Positions 32,054-43,131 of a stretch of 64,000 nucleotides of DNA are shown piece after piece. The stretch lies in the NCBI RefSeq assembly GCF_014356525.2, contig NC_052514.1:5063764-5127763 (forward strand). The letters are read 5' to 3'. Both the position numbers and the translations under genes were made by a program. The notes beneath the pieces are model-generated. The model ran no database searches. It was not told where the DNA came from and worked only from the letters and a program-made list of their open reading frames with translations. This DNA is from Nilaparvata lugens. Taxonomy: Eukaryota > Arthropoda > Insecta > Hemiptera > Delphacidae. Position 1 is the first letter of the stretch. Every line of letters starts with the position of its first letter.

Positions 32054-32596
32054 TCACTCAGTTTTGTTTTTAATTTTTTCGAGTTTATTCTGATTTGCTT
32101 TTTCAATTTCCTTTTCAATGTAGGGCGGGTTCCTTATGGACATAGATCTACTATTCCTCGGATCTACAATTTCTGGCAGAAGGCAGTTCATATAGAATTT
32201 TTCCAATTTGGGAAACATTTTTGTTTCCCAAAAAATTGCATTTCTAGCAATATTTGCAACTTTTATGCCTTTTGGTCTCCACAGCACAAAATAGCATAAT
32301 TGCCGACCTGTCACTCTCAGCTGCCCTTGGACTTGGTAATAAAAATCATGGTTTTCATTTATGCCCCCTATTTCCCCATACTTTTCAACCCTCCAAAATG
32401 TTACTTTTTTATTTCTAATAGCATCGTCTGGTGTCAGTTCTCTCGCAGATGATGGACACTTTATTTCCACTGTAGCATCACTATTTATAAGACCGTCTGG
32501 ACTCGCTCCAAGAAAACAATGCTCATTGTCAATGAAGAGACCACATTTTTCAATAGTGACCCCTAGATGAGTAGCAACGACAGAAGACAGTCGAAG
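32054..32596 (-). CDS. YqaJ / lambda-exonuclease-type nuclease, last exon or 5'-truncated gene
   Basis: The open frame runs 180 codons to TAA at 32054. Near its start it reads GLFIDNEHCFLGASPDGL (19-36) and then VEIKCP (43-48). The Asp of SPDG and the Glu/Lys of EIK are the metal-binding and catalytic residues of the PD-(D/E)XK fold in the YqaJ family, whose members digest DNA ends 5' to 3'. FYYQVQGQLRVTG and YFVLWRPKG follow and match the usual second half. The tail, KANQNKLEKIKNKTE, is Lys-rich. The frame is closed by TGA just upstream of 32596 and no start codon lies before the motif, so this is either the terminal exon of a spliced gene or a truncated copy. A shifted frame (32600-32630) could continue it, implying a frameshift. 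In animals such domains often occur in transposon- or virus-derived genes; that is background knowledge, not shown here. Confidence 0.75.
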   Translation of the reverse strand, partial: LRLSSVVATHLGVTIEKCGLFIDNEHCFLGASPDGLINSDATVEIKCPSSARELTPDDAIRNKKVTFWRVEKYGEIGGINENHDFYYQVQGQLRVTGRQLCYFVLWRPKGIKVANIARNAIFWETKMFPKLEKFYMNCLLPEIVDPRNSRSMSIRNPPYIEKEIEKANQNKLEKIKNKTE

Positions 32597-32667
32597 TCAC
32601 TTGAAAGACAAAATTCCTCAACTAGCTTACAAATGAACAATAGTGTTTTTCTACTCCCTCGCTCACA

Positions 32668-32742
32668 CACTCACACAAACTCACTCACACTCTCTCTCTC
32701 TCTCACTCTCTCTCTCTCACTCTCTCTCTCTCTCTCTCAGTA
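32668..32742 (+). repeat. (CT)n / (CACT)n microsatellite
   Basis: Interrupted CTCTCTCACT repeats of about 75 bases lie just upstream (minus-strand sense) of the YqaJ-type frame. If that frame is a terminal exon, this tract would lie in the intron before it. Confidence 0.9.
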
Positions 32743-33365
32743 GGTCTTTTCTACTAATCGGTCTATTTTGGGTGGAAGGTATAGAAATACAAACTTGTTA
32801 TCCTGCTACCAGCCCTTCTGAGTAGAAAAGGAAGGTGATATCCCTCCTCTCCTACCCTCTCTCTTCTCTCTAGTGCTACCCTCCCTCGGAGAACGCCGGA
32901 ACTACCATGCAGGCCGGCTAAATGCAGTTTTTGCAGGCATTTATAAATTTATTTTTTAACAATTTCAAAAATGAAATATTCTTGTTTCAACATTGGAATC
33001 ACAAAGAAAATGTTGAACTTCATTGAGCAATTTTCAATTTCATTATCCATTAAAAAACAACTTAGTAATCATCATTATCGTTTTCACCAAATTGACGATT
33101 TTCTTATGGAATTTAACAGTTATTTTTTACAAATAAAAACTTGACCACTTATCATATTGAGTTGATTTTAACATCAAATGAAAGCCACTATAAATCTGCG
33201 TGATTTGAATATAACCATTTCTCGAAAGCACTACTATGAGGCTTGTAATCGATTGATAAGTTTTTCACCCCATGTTAAACTGGGCGCTCAGAGGCCGGCT
33301 GCCAGAATTATATCCTTCCTCGCCTTAAATTGTATCCGCTAGAAGCAGAGAGTATAGAATGTAAT
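32743..33365. other. No gene recognised
   Basis: A moderately GC-richer spot at 32870-32930 contains GCCGGCTAAATG, and 33292-33310 contains GAGGCCGGCTGCCAG. Otherwise AT-rich with no coding signal. Confidence 0.35.
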
Positions 33366-33367
33366 GG

Positions 33368-34083
33368 TATATTTCGCACCTAGGGCCGAAAATGAAACTT
33401 TTCCGGCTCGAAATCGGTTTTCAAATCCGAGGCCTACGCTCTCGGACTAGAATAGATTGAGAGCCGGAAAAACATTTTTGCCCATGGTGAGAACGTTATT
33501 TTTCGCCACACAGAAAAATGAATAATATATATATGAGAATAATATTGTCTATTATAAGCACTTCCGAAAGCAAAAGTGGAAGGTCATAGCTCTAGCAAAT
33601 CTGAGGTAATCTGAATATGAAGAAATTGTCGAAGTATTTTTATTTTTTATTCTGATTTGTCTAAATAACCTGAAAGATTATGTTCAATTATGTAAGAGGT
33701 TGAGTTTATACTTTTTATTCTTCCAAATGACAATGATATGATATTATTATAAATGTTTTAATTATTGAATGATAAACACAAATAATAATGAAAAGTTTTT
33801 GATCACCTGTTTTAGCACACTTGAAATTTGGCCAATCTGAATGTCAACGGAAGTTTAGGTTAGAAGTTCTATCCTACTCTGAAAATCGAATTATTTGAAT
33901 AGTTTATAATATATATCTTATCTGTATTTTATTCATCCAAATAAAATGATAGTATCTTATTGCAAGAACTTTATTCAATTCTAGAAGCATAAACTGATTC
34001 CGTTTCATAAACTATTTTGTAAACACGTTCACATCAAATCAGAATCAGCTGACTTCAAGGTTATTTTACAGCCCTAGGGCCGT
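33368..34083 (+). mobile_element. Dispersed repeat family E, copy 1
   Basis: It starts TATTTCGCACCTAGGGCCGA, includes CTTTTCCGGCTCGAAATCGG and GAGAGCCGGAAAAACATTTT, and ends AGGTTATTTTACAGCCCTAG. A longer copy (45532-46322) shows the order continues with CACTTTCGGCCTCCATATGA and AGTGGGGCGAAAAA. It has no ORF, and its ends share only a short TTTCGC inversion, so the class is unknown. Confidence 0.75.
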
Positions 34084-34086
34084 AAT

Positions 34087-34235
34087 AGTATATTTCGCAC
34101 CTAGGGTCGAAAATGTACGTTTTCCGGCTCGAGATCGCGGTTTTCAAGTTCGAGACGAAGTCGAGAACTTGAAGCGTTCGAGAGCCGGAAAAACATTTTT
34201 GCCTGTGTTGCGAACGCTATTTTTCGCCACACCCA
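34087..34235 (+). mobile_element. Family E, 5' fragment
   Basis: This fragment starts immediately after the 3' part of the previous copy. It repeats TATATTTCGCACCTAGGGTC, CCGGCTCGAGATCGCGG and ATTTTTCGCCACAC, then stops. It also makes a spurious minus-strand open frame. Confidence 0.75.
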
Positions 34236-34429
34236 AAAAAAAACTTCCCAATATTTATAAGAAATTGAAAAATTAATAAAATTCAAACAGCCTATTTTGA
34301 TAGTTTGAATCTTGGTTATGACAACTTTTACTGTCAATTAATTTCAATGTTACTAATTAATAATTTACAATAGTGACCATATTTTTATACTATTAATATT
34401 TCGAATAATTGTTTGAATTTTTATAGCTC

Positions 34430-34740
34430 GCGCTTTGCGCCCGGTGCAATATCTCATGGATAGATGGATGAATAGAATTTTCATTACTATTTTGAAATAA
34501 TGTGATGAAAAAATTAATATAATTGCATATTTCACAGTTTTGTCTCAAAATATATCTAAAAAATTGATTGAAATTTAAATTATGGTAACTAATATAAAAA
34601 ATAGCTAATAAAAGTCGAAATTCATCGACAAAAAAAAATGTCATTGACCAAGATTTGAACCTAGATCGTGTTTATAACTCACTGAGCTGAGTTCAGATGT
34701 GTTACGCCTCAACGCTCTCGGCTATTGGGTATTGTTGAAG
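34430..34740 (-). mobile_element. Possible second tRNA-derived SINE
   Basis: Reading from about 34735 on the minus strand, AATAGCCGAGAGCGTTGAGG has A-box character and TAGGTTCAAATCTTGG has B-box character, about 40-45 bases apart. A T-run follows and then an AT-rich body with GGGCGCAAAGCGCGAG at its far end. The boxes fit an RNA polymerase III promoter head. No second copy was found in the window. Confidence 0.4.
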
Positions 34741-34799
34741 GAAGAGGCCTGACTGATAACTCTTAGCATACACGTAATACTGTAAACTAGACTTCTAAA

Positions 34800-34895
34800 A
34801 AAGTTTACTTTACTCCTAAAAAGCGTACAACCTTTGACTATAGAAAGAAGGTTGTTCTTTCTATAGAAGAAGGTTCTTTCTATAGTCAAAGGTAC
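34800..34895. repeat. Hairpin with CTTTGACTATAGAAAGAA arms
   Basis: TACAACCTTTGACTATAGAA pairs with TTCTATAGTCAAAGGTACAA around a repeated GAAGGTTCTTTCTATAG core. It may be a small foldback remnant. Confidence 0.6.
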
Positions 34896-35625
34896 AACAG
34901 ACTTTGGCTCATGACTTATATATTAAAATTAATATTATTATCTGTTTCACAATAAAATTTTCACTCTGAATTAAGTCAGGTAACGTATGTAGGCTACTAT
35001 AATATAGTGTATAGCAGCATATTATTTGAAGCCGGTTTGCCGGCATTTTCACAACAAAATATTGCTCTGAAATTATAGAGAAAACATTCGAAGATTCAAT
35101 CTTGAGTGGGCCTAATGTTTTCTCTATATGGTTCAATATTGAAGAAAATTATCTAAAAGTTTTAATAATGAATTACGGAAAAATTACTAGGAATTTTTTA
35201 GTCAAGGCTGAGTTTCACCAGTAGGCTTACCTTAAACTTCAGATCTCTGCTGTATTTTCTTGTTATTATAGTTGATTGTATTGCATTAAGAAGTGGAATT
35301 CGATAATAAAAAAGAAACAATTATTACTCTACCTCACTTTTAAATATTGATACAATTATTGTACTTTGATTTCAAATTCGATTCTTCACTTTTAAATACT
35401 TGCGATACGTACCTTTCTGACAATGGACAATGCAGCCATTGTATTCATTGTTTGATATCAAAAACACAATAAATAATAAATTATTAAACAGTAATTTATA
35501 AAATATATTATAGACATAATACCGCGATTCACGATACATAATTATATAGATTATTACAGTCGTTATGAGATTATCTCTCTATGACTTTTGTGAGATCGGG
35601 ATCGGACACGATCAGCTGTTATTCA
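34896..35625. other. No gene recognised
   Basis: AT-rich sequence. The open frame at 34909-35136 has no motif. Confidence 0.4.
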
Positions 35626-35627
35626 AG

Positions 35628-35832
35628 GTCATTTTACAGCCCTAGGGCCGTAAAGTTTTACCGGCCTGGTCGGAAAACAATCACTTTCGGCCTCCATATG
35701 ACGCACGTAAACCAGCTCATTACATCCAAGTGTGGCGAAAAAATTTTACCGGCCTGGTCAGAAAACAATCACTTTCGGCCTCCATATGATGCACGTAAAC
35801 CAGCTCATTACATCCAAGTGGGGCGAAAAATT
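35628..35832 (+). mobile_element. Family E, 3' end with an 88-bp tandem duplication
   Basis: ACAGCCCTAGGGCCGTAAAG is followed by two units that each read TTTTACCGGCCTGGTC(G/A)G, CACTTTCGGCCTCCATATGA, CCAGCTCATTACATCCAAGT and G(T/G)GGCGAAAAA. The plus-strand open frame spanning both units is a product of the duplication. Confidence 0.8.
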
Positions 35833-36220
35833 ATATTTCATACTTTCTGCTTGGAAAAGAGATTGAGTTTCATTAGTGAAGGATGCACGGGATTGAGTTC
35901 AAGATGTTTCTTTCTGATGTAAATTTGAAAAAATGTAGATTTTTTGTAGTTCATGATTATAGTAATCAAAATACGACGACCATTCATCTAAATGACATAA
36001 ACAGAATGATTATTTTACAATTGAAAAAACTGAAAATTATTACAATAATGAAATTGATGGCATTCAATGAGATTGGATAAGAAATAACAGCCAATGGGAG
36101 TGAAGATAATTCATTATTCCATGCAATGCAAAATTCAATAACCTGGTTGAAAGTATTTATTTTCAAGAGATGGGAATAAATTTTATAATATTTTTGAAAT
36201 AATTTTTTCCCGGGCTGACA
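35833..36220. other. No gene recognised
   Basis: No supported feature. The short open frames have no motif. Confidence 0.35.
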
Positions 36221-36221
36221 A

Positions 36222-36350
36222 ATAATTTTTCAATAACATCGAACTCTCATCTAGCTGTTTACCCTGTTGTCAATATTTGCAGTAGCAGAAGTCTTTGGGG
36301 TGAATTACAGCATTATTTGGATATTCGTTCAATGATAATATTTATTTTTA
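36222..36350. mobile_element. Decayed relative of the 40164 foldback
   Basis: TTTGCAGTAGCAGAAGTCTT, then GGGGTGAATTACAGCATTAT and GGATATTCGTTCAATGATAA, match the right arm of the element at 40164-40270 with substitutions. The left arm is barely recognisable. Confidence 0.5.
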
Positions 36351-37630
36351 TTCAAAGTAATCGTTAACCCGTTCATCTAAGGTGTTTTTGAATAAGCCTG
36401 TACCATACTCAATATAAATAACATCAATATTTAGGTTAACAATTCAGTATAGTGTATAATTTTATTTATTTACTTATTTATACATTGATACATACAGTAT
36501 CGTTCTCAACTATGGATGATTGCGGAAGAAACAACAGGCTTGAAGCCCAATTTCAAGATTCCACTTAATTCAATTTAGATTCAAATTTATAAAATACAAA
36601 CCTGATTTCAATAGCCTACTCTTTTGGTAATCTTTCTCAAAGGAAATATACCAATCTTATGTAACTTACAAAAATTCCAAATCTATTTTAGAATATTTTA
36701 AGCTCATTAATCATTCATCATTCATCATTCATCCATACATTATTCTTGTACAAATCTAGGTATAAGAATAATCCTCTCAAGAAGAAAAATGTTCAATGGT
36801 TCAATGAACATTGATCATGGAAAAGACTCGAATACTGAAGTTCTTTCTATCATTATTCTATCACGTATTTATATAACTGGAACATGTTTTTTTCAAGAAA
36901 AATTAGTAAGCTTTAAAATTATAGTTTTTCCAACTCAGAAGTTGATAGATGTTGGAGGTATCACTTGAGTCTTATACGAGACATTTAAACGAGAAAATTC
37001 ATGCTGATTGAAAGACTTCTTAATTAGTTATTGTTGGAGTTTTCCTACGTTTTTCACAATCCTCTAGTTAACCAAACCTTGACAGTTTCCAAATCAAAAG
37101 AATTCTCCACAAAGATTTGACATTTTTTCCGTGCTTAATCCGGGATTCCATTTAACGGACACAAAAGGATGATCCCTCATCCCATTTGACAAGAGATAAA
37201 ATTAAAATTCAAAGTCTGGCCTTTTCGGAGCAGAATATCCTCTCTCTGAAAAAATTTAATAAGCTCGGTCTTCACTTGGCGTTGAGCAGAAATTAATTCG
37301 AAACTTGTTTGATATCCTTTTCAAACAATGTTAATCCTTCTTCTAAATCAGTTTGTCAAGAGCTGTACTCGTTTTAATAGGATATAAGATTTAATGGGAT
37401 ATCTGACTGCTGAACAATCAGGCCTCTTGCTTCCAGCATGGTATTGATAACGAGAAAAATTCTCTTAGCCAGATTTTATTTAAAGAATTCGAATAAATCT
37501 CTTCGGTTTTGTTAACAAGATTTATCTATTTTAACTCGAAAGGATTATACTTCACAATCACTATTTGTATGCAGAGTGTATAGACAATGTAACATTTTAT
37601 ACTCTCTGTTTCTATGTGGCTCAATTTATT
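36351..37630. other. No gene recognised
   Basis: AT-rich sequence. ACAGGCTTGAAGCCCAATTT near 36535 resembles the GGCTTATAAGCCCAAAACGG dispersed word, probably a retroelement remnant on the minus strand. No coding signal. Confidence 0.4.
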
Positions 37631-37632
37631 TT

Positions 37633-37767
37633 ACTTTCCTTGCCCTATTACCATAGGTAAGGAAAGTATTGCTTTCCGAAAAAAATTAAGTTACCCCAAT
37701 TTCTAAATTTCTGTACGTTTCAAGGTCCCCTGAGTCCAAAAAAGTAGTTTTTGGGTATTGGTCGCTA

Positions 37768-37798
<31 letters not shown>

Positions 37799-37925
37799 TG
37801 TGTGTGTGTGTGTGTGTGAATACCTTAAAAAAAATTAAGGTACCCCAATTTCTAAATCTCTATACGTTTCAAGGTCCCCTGAGTCCAAAAAAGTTGTTTT
37901 TGGGTATTGGTCTGTATGTGTGTGT

Positions 37926-37969
<44 letters not shown>

Positions 37970-38574
37970 TGTATGAGTGTATGTGTGTCTGTTTACACGA
38001 TATCTCATCTCCCAATTAACGGAATGTCTTGAAATTTTGAATTTAAGGTCCTTACAATTTAAGGATCCGACACAACCAATTTCGATCAAATGCAATTCAA
38101 GATGACGGCTAAATTGGCGAAAATGTTGTCAAAAACAGGTTTTTTCGCGATTTTCTCGAAAACGGCTCCAACGATTTTGATTAAATTTATACCTACAATA
38201 GTCATTGATAAGCTCTATCAACTGCTACAAGGCCCATATCTATAAAAATTCCAGAAGCTCCGAAGATTGAGCATGAAAATCTCTACAATAAATTAATGTT
38301 TCGTAACATTTCTACCTAAAATTGAAAATAAGCTCGAAATTCGAGAAAATGTTATTATCCAAATTATTGCAAACTGTTGGCAACTGTTGATTCTATTAAA
38401 TAACTCACTATGAAGAGATAGCAGACCTCGTATGTCTTCAGCATTATTGTCCTGTCACCAGCTGGCTCAGATATTTATTTGTTTATAAGTAGACTTTAGA
38501 TGCGCGTGAACACTAGCGTCAGGTGATCAATTTTCATAACGGCAAGGGAAGTTGTGTGAGTGCGCCACACCAGA
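37633..38574 (-). mobile_element. GT-repeat element (family G), copy 1
   Basis: One end reads TACTTTCCTTGCCCTATTAC with a local hairpin partner AGGTAAGGAAAGTA. The other end reads GGCAAGGGAAGTTGTGTGAG then TGCGCCACACCAGA. Seen on the minus strand it starts A|TCTGGTGTGGCGCACTC, a TC start after A. A (GT)n tract sits near the other end, here duplicated with its flank TCAAGGTCCCCTGAGTCC. Copies: 49473-50222, 50570-51470, 53080-54025. The TC start plus terminal hairpin suggest a rolling-circle element, but this is tentative. There is no gene, and the Cys/Val frames are repeat artefacts. Confidence 0.7.
37770..37990 (+). repeat. (GT)n microsatellites inside family G
   Basis: Two GT tracts (about 37769-37818 and 37915-37985) are separated by a duplicated piece of flanking element sequence. 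Both strands give artefactual frames. Confidence 0.95.
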
Positions 38575-38863
38575 TTTTTTTAATCATCCTGTTAAAAAAT
38601 TTAAGATTGTGCTTTGACATTGATGATTCAAAAATCAACATCGACCTTCAAATTCTTTCAAAAGGAGAGGGCTCTTGTAGAAAAATTCAAATAAACTCTA
38701 TTTTTAATGAAATATGAAGCGTATGAATTCTGAATTTGAAATCTTATAGGTAGGCTACTTTTATCAAACTTATTCGCAGTAAAATCATGATTTAAAGATG
38801 CATATACAGACTTCTCCGTCACGAAAACGCGCATTTCACTTCTCTTCAGCTTATTATAATAGA
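38575..38863. other. Spacer between family G and a Helitron
   Basis: No feature seen. The open frame at 38523-38717 starts inside family G and has no motif. Confidence 0.4.
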
Positions 38864-39540
38864 CTAGCCGTCAGGCTCGCTTCGCTCGCTATATCCGTCT
38901 AGCCAGGGGGCTCCGCCCCTTGGACCCCCGACTGGATCGTCCAAGAATGAGATCAGCAGGCTCGCTTCGCTAGCCTGAATTTTTCATTTGAGCATTTTTA
39001 TTATATTATGTTAGGACGATCGAGTCGGGGGTCCAGACTAAACGTCTGGCTAAACGGATTTGGCAAGCGAAGCGAGCCTGACGGCTAGTAATATATTCCC
39101 AGGAATAGCTCTGATTGAAGTAGCAGTGCCCAATCAATTTTTCCGCGAAAAATGCATTTCAATCTTCAACTTGGTGCCAACCTAACAAAGTTAACTCAAC
39201 TTAATGTCAACCTGACAAAATTATTAATTTAGTTACCAGTTAACAACTGTTTCGAAGAGGTACTCTCTCTAGATTATAGTTCTATATTAACATATGGTAT
39301 GGCCTTTTTTCAATTATAATTAAGAGAATAATACATGCTAAAAGACGAACTTTAAGCCCTTGAAAGCCACCCATAGAGTTGAAATATTGCCAAAAGATTT
39401 CTTAGTGCGCCTCTAAAGGGCCAACTGAACATACCTACCAAATTTGAACGTTTTTGGTCCGGTAGATTTTTAGTTCTGCGAGTGAGTCAGTCAGTCAGTC
39501 AGTCAGTGAGTGAGTGCCATTTCGCTTTTATATATATAGT
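38864..39540 (-). mobile_element. Helitron (family I), copy 1
   Basis: Read on the minus strand the 3' end is GCGAGCGAAGCGAGC, TGACGG, then CTAG followed by host T, giving a perfect hairpin just before CTAG. The 5' end is CTATATATATAAAAGCG, matching copy 2 (TCTATATATATAGAAGCG) except that the expected T of TC is A. A (GAGT/CAGT)n tract lies next to the 5' end. A second 3'-type end in the opposite direction sits at about 39060-39091 (GCGAAGCGAGCCTGACGGCT, then AG-T). No Rep/helicase ORF, so non-autonomous. Confidence 0.8.
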
Positions 39541-39644
39541 CTACAGATGATGTCAAACAAATGATGTCGAACAGATGATGTCAAGTTGCGTTTAATTTTA
39601 TAGAACTCATACGGACGCCAAAAAATCAATCGATGCGTGTGTAA

Positions 39645-39838
39645 CTAGCTTGAAGCCCCGCGCACACACACATCAATTTTTGGACGTACGATAATTTACC
39701 GTCCTTATGTATTCTATCAGATTAAACGGAACTTGACAAACATCATCTGTTTGAAATCATAGAATTTATAAGGACGGCAAAATACCGTACGAACAAAAAT
39801 CGATGTGTGTGTGTACGGGGCTTTACAGCTCATGTACA
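39645..39838. mobile_element. Palindromic MITE with GCCCCGCGCACACAC ends
   Basis: The left arm is AAGCCCCGCGCACACACACA and TCAATTTTTGGACGTACG. The right arm is CGTACGAACAAAAATCGATG and TGTGTGTGTACGGGGCTTTA. The inner part TTCTATCAGATTAAACGGAA is shared with family F (40772, 59099), so the two families have different ends around a related core. Confidence 0.75.
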
Positions 39839-40163
39839 ATATACAATTGATATCAGAATAGCATCAACTGATAAAAGATGAAATGCACGTCCATGTGGCG
39901 CATAATTCTGTACGAACCTTCAACGGAAGAAATGCAAGAAGCAGGGAACGAATTGGACGACAATGTGATGACGTAATTTTAAATTAATTAAAAAAAAGTC
40001 AATAAAATGGAATAAAACCAACTCCCATTCAATTATTTACTTGAAAGAACAGTTAACTTGATTTTAGCCTCTCTTCAATTTTTCACTAAACCAAACAGTA
40101 AATTCTTACAGATGGAATTAAATAGAGAAAGCATTTATTCAAATGCTAATTAATATATAATTA
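39839..40163. other. No gene recognised
   Basis: No supported feature. Confidence 0.4.
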
Positions 40164-40272
40164 TTATTTAACGAAAATCCTAAATAAATGCTGTAAATCA
40201 CCCCGATGTCTGCTGTTGCAGAGGTCTTCGGGGTGATTTACAGCATTTATTTGGGATTTTCGTTGAATAATA
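40164..40272. mobile_element. Near-perfect foldback element
   Basis: The left arm TTATTTAACGAAAATCCTAA, then ATAAATGCTGTAAATCACCC, pairs with the right arm GGGTGATTTACAGCATTTAT and TTGGGATTTTCGTTGAATAA. The arms are about 43 bases with two or three mismatches and a loop of about 22 bases. Probably a young insertion. A decayed relative lies at 36222-36350. Confidence 0.8.
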
Positions 40273-40771
40273 GTTAAGTAAATTCTTCTCCGCTATTGAA
40301 ATAGATCCCACAAATAACAGATAACGCTAGACGTGTCCTATAACCCATTCCATAATCAATTCTATAACCATAAACACGTGTTCACTAGGTTTATAGCCGT
40401 TATGACACGGCTCACTATTTCGTGAGCTAACAATCTGTCAGCATAGGTTTAAAGGGAGATATCGAAGTTAATCTCAATAAAAACTGACAGTTCACAGTGG
40501 ATCTCACCCACTTGATGTAACAACAAGCCAATCAAAGCTCAGAGCAAAAATATTCAAAAACTGGGTCAAACATTATTTTTCGATCATCTTTCGAAGTCCA
40601 GCATCCTACGTTGTAGACTGAACTTCCTGATAATCTACTAGTTCTCAAAATATTATATACATATCAGAATCTGCACTCTACACCATAAATAGTTATATTA
40701 GTTTAGTTTAGATTTCACTTAGTTCAGTTTAGATTCACTTTAAAATATAAGAATTAGTCGAATAAGACTAA
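40273..40771. other. No gene recognised
   Basis: AT-rich sequence. At 40685-40750 short direct repeats of TTTAGATT(T/C)A(C/A)TT occur. No coding signal. Confidence 0.4.
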
Positions 40772-40968
40772 AGCTGGGCTTACACCAAATCTATTAACAA
40801 AATGTTGATAACTTAATCCTTATAGATTCTATTAGATTGAACATAACTTGACAAACACATATTTTCATCATGTGTGATAAGATATGTTCGATCTAATAGA
40901 ATCTATAAGGATTAAGTTATCAAAATTTTGTTATTAACTTTGGTGTAAACGCAGCTTTAGTGATGTAA
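40770..40968. mobile_element. Palindromic MITE family F, copy 1
   Basis: The left end is TAAAGCTGGGCTTACACCAA and the right end is TTGGTGTAAACGCAGCTTTA. The arms also pair at AACTTAATCCTTATAGATTC and GAATCTATAAGGATTAAGTT. About 200 bases, TA at both borders, non-coding. Confidence 0.85.
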
Positions 40969-41350
40969 CTATTACATAATGGATGCCGACAGTGTATTTA
41001 AATAATATGATAGTATCGATACTCTCTATATATCAGGGTCTATCTTGATAATAAACAAAAAAAAACTAACAAAACCTACTCTAGAACATGGTACGCCATA
41101 GTGGAGTAGGTCAATTTCCACACAGAAAAAACTAAACAAGTAGAGAACACATTATAAGAATCTTTTGTAACTAACTATTGTATGTAATATTGTAATTTAT
41201 CTAATATTTTTGTAATTGATGTTGTAGTTTTAGTTTTTTTTGGGAAATAAACATTCATTTATTCATATTATATATATACTCTATGTAGTATAAATCGATT
41301 GGTTACTTTATGTTATAACTAAATATCATTTATTCTATGTATCATAATAG
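40969..41350. other. No gene recognised; possible retroelement tail
   Basis: At 41230-41270 the sequence TTTGGGAAATAAACATTCAT then TTATTCAT looks like a retroelement 3' end with AATAAA. No coding sequence. Confidence 0.35.
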
Positions 41351-42237
41351 AATATCGGGGCACCGAGCTTCGCTCGTTATTTAATTATAAACTATTGATA
41401 AACAGAACACAATTCTTTAAAATGATTGGGGAAGGACTAACAGGCACAGCCCAAAACTGTTTCTTCACCAAATTATGATTTATACACCATGAATAGTCCA
41501 GAAAGTATGTTATGTTCCATACACTTGAATTCAGATTCAATTTTCAGTCCAAACATTTAAAAACAAAAAAGTTCTAATCTAGATTATTTACAAACCAAAT
41601 TGAATAACAAAATAACACTCACTAATCACATAAAATTGTCAAATAATGATTAACTTTGAGAACTATGATATAGGCCTACTCCAGTTTAGAATGATTATCA
41701 TGTCATATCAACAAATCAGATTATATTGATCAAGTCGATTAAAGTTTCTAGATAATATTTCTTGCTGATTGATTACACAGCTGGAAATAAGTAATTATTT
41801 TGTGGGTGAATTTTTATATCATAAACCTACTATGTTCCAAATTTCGTGAAAATCGTTAGAGCCGTTTTCGCTGATTATATTATATTAAATATTTATTGCT
41901 GATTGATTACACAGCTGGAAATAATTCTGTCTCTCTCCCACACACGCATCTTCTGTTTCGACAGACGACGTAATTATAATCTGTTTTTCCAAGGATGAAT
42001 AACTGTTATCCTTTTCATGTCCTTCAGCGAGTTTTCTTAGGGATGAGACCTGGTGCAACCAAATTTTTATATAAACCTACTACGTTCCAAATTTTGTGAA
42101 AATCGTCATTCGTTTCGTAAAAGCCGTTTTCGTGATTCGTTGGACATAAATAACCATAAATAAATATGAATAACCAGCAAATATAAATAACCAAATGTAA
42201 AAATATATACAGAAATTGTTCGCTTAATATAATAGGA
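41351..42237 (-). mobile_element. Rolling-circle-like element family H, copy 2
   Basis: It starts with the hairpin end AATATCGGGGCACCGAGCTT then CGCTCG (the 3' end on the minus strand) and finishes with the TC end AATATAATAGGATAT (minus A|TCCTATTATATT). It contains the H words GAAAATCGTTAGAGCCGTTT and TTTATATCATAAACCTACTA twice, so an internal duplication exists. Family A follows within a few bases. Confidence 0.65.
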
Positions 42238-42241
42238 TATC

Positions 42242-42790
42242 ATTGACCGAGCGAAGTTAGGTCTAAGATTCAAGTCGACGGTTTGGCATTTCTCTTAATG
42301 TTTGAATATTCATATGTTGCGCATTTACGGCGAAACGCGGTAATAGATTTTCATGGAATTTGACAGGTATGTTCCTTTTTAAATTGTGCGTCGACGTATA
42401 TACAAGGTTTTTGGGAATTTTGCATTTCAAGGATAGTATAAAAGGGAAAAAGGAGCCTCCTTCATACGCCAATATTAGAGTAAAAATCAGACTATAGAAT
42501 TATTCATCATGAATCAGCTGTCTAGTGGACTATAATACTACCTGTTCAAAAAAATCTAACATCTTAAAATGTATCTTTCCATCAACGTAGTAGCCAGACC
42601 TAATAACAGCGCTTACACTCACATTGCGGGACGACACGTCACGGTACGATAGGACAGAAAGCTCCATGTTTATTTAGGAATATTTCTAGTCATTTTAAAT
42701 TGATAAATTATTTATTAAATTTTGAGAAAACACAACAACAGGTCAATGTAACTTACTGAGCGCGAGGTCTACTGTTAACAGAACTACTAG
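42242..42790 (+). repeat. Family A, copy with one internal unit
   Basis: Runs from ATTGACCGAGCGAAGTTAGG to AACAGAACTACTAG followed by T. It has the GCGCATTTACGGCGAAACGC block and a single copy of the 74-base unit, and lacks the octamer expansion. Confidence 0.85.
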
Positions 42791-43130
42791 TATTCTATGT
42801 ATCATAATATATATGATATATTATCATGATATATGATAATTGCTCCCTTGTGTCAAGTGACGGTGACCCATATATCTTATCAATGTGTTATGAATAATTT
42901 ATAACAAGCGAACTCAGTTACGAATGTTGATGTATTTATTGCAGTTGATAATAAGATTCATATAAAACTGTCAGAATTTGCTGAATGTTAGCCATTCATG
43001 TTGTTCATGAGAAATGATGAATCTGAATCTACTATGGGATATACTCTCATTTACAAGGTGTCAGATGCGAGATATACGAAGGTAGCAATTATTATTTTGA
43101 GTTGTAGATTGGGTGAATGTTGTTATGTTG
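42791..43130. other. No gene recognised
   Basis: ATATATGATA palindromic words at 42805-42840. No coding signal. Confidence 0.4.
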
Positions 43131-43131
43131 C

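Noticed and set aside
35581..35922. 113-residue plus-strand frame
   Set aside because: Spans the 88-base tandem duplication of family E; the repeated peptide simply mirrors the DNA repeat.
37771..38095. Cys/Val and His/Thr frames at the GT/CA tracts (also 51154-51471 and 53095-53477)
   Set aside because: Translations of dinucleotide repeats inside family G.
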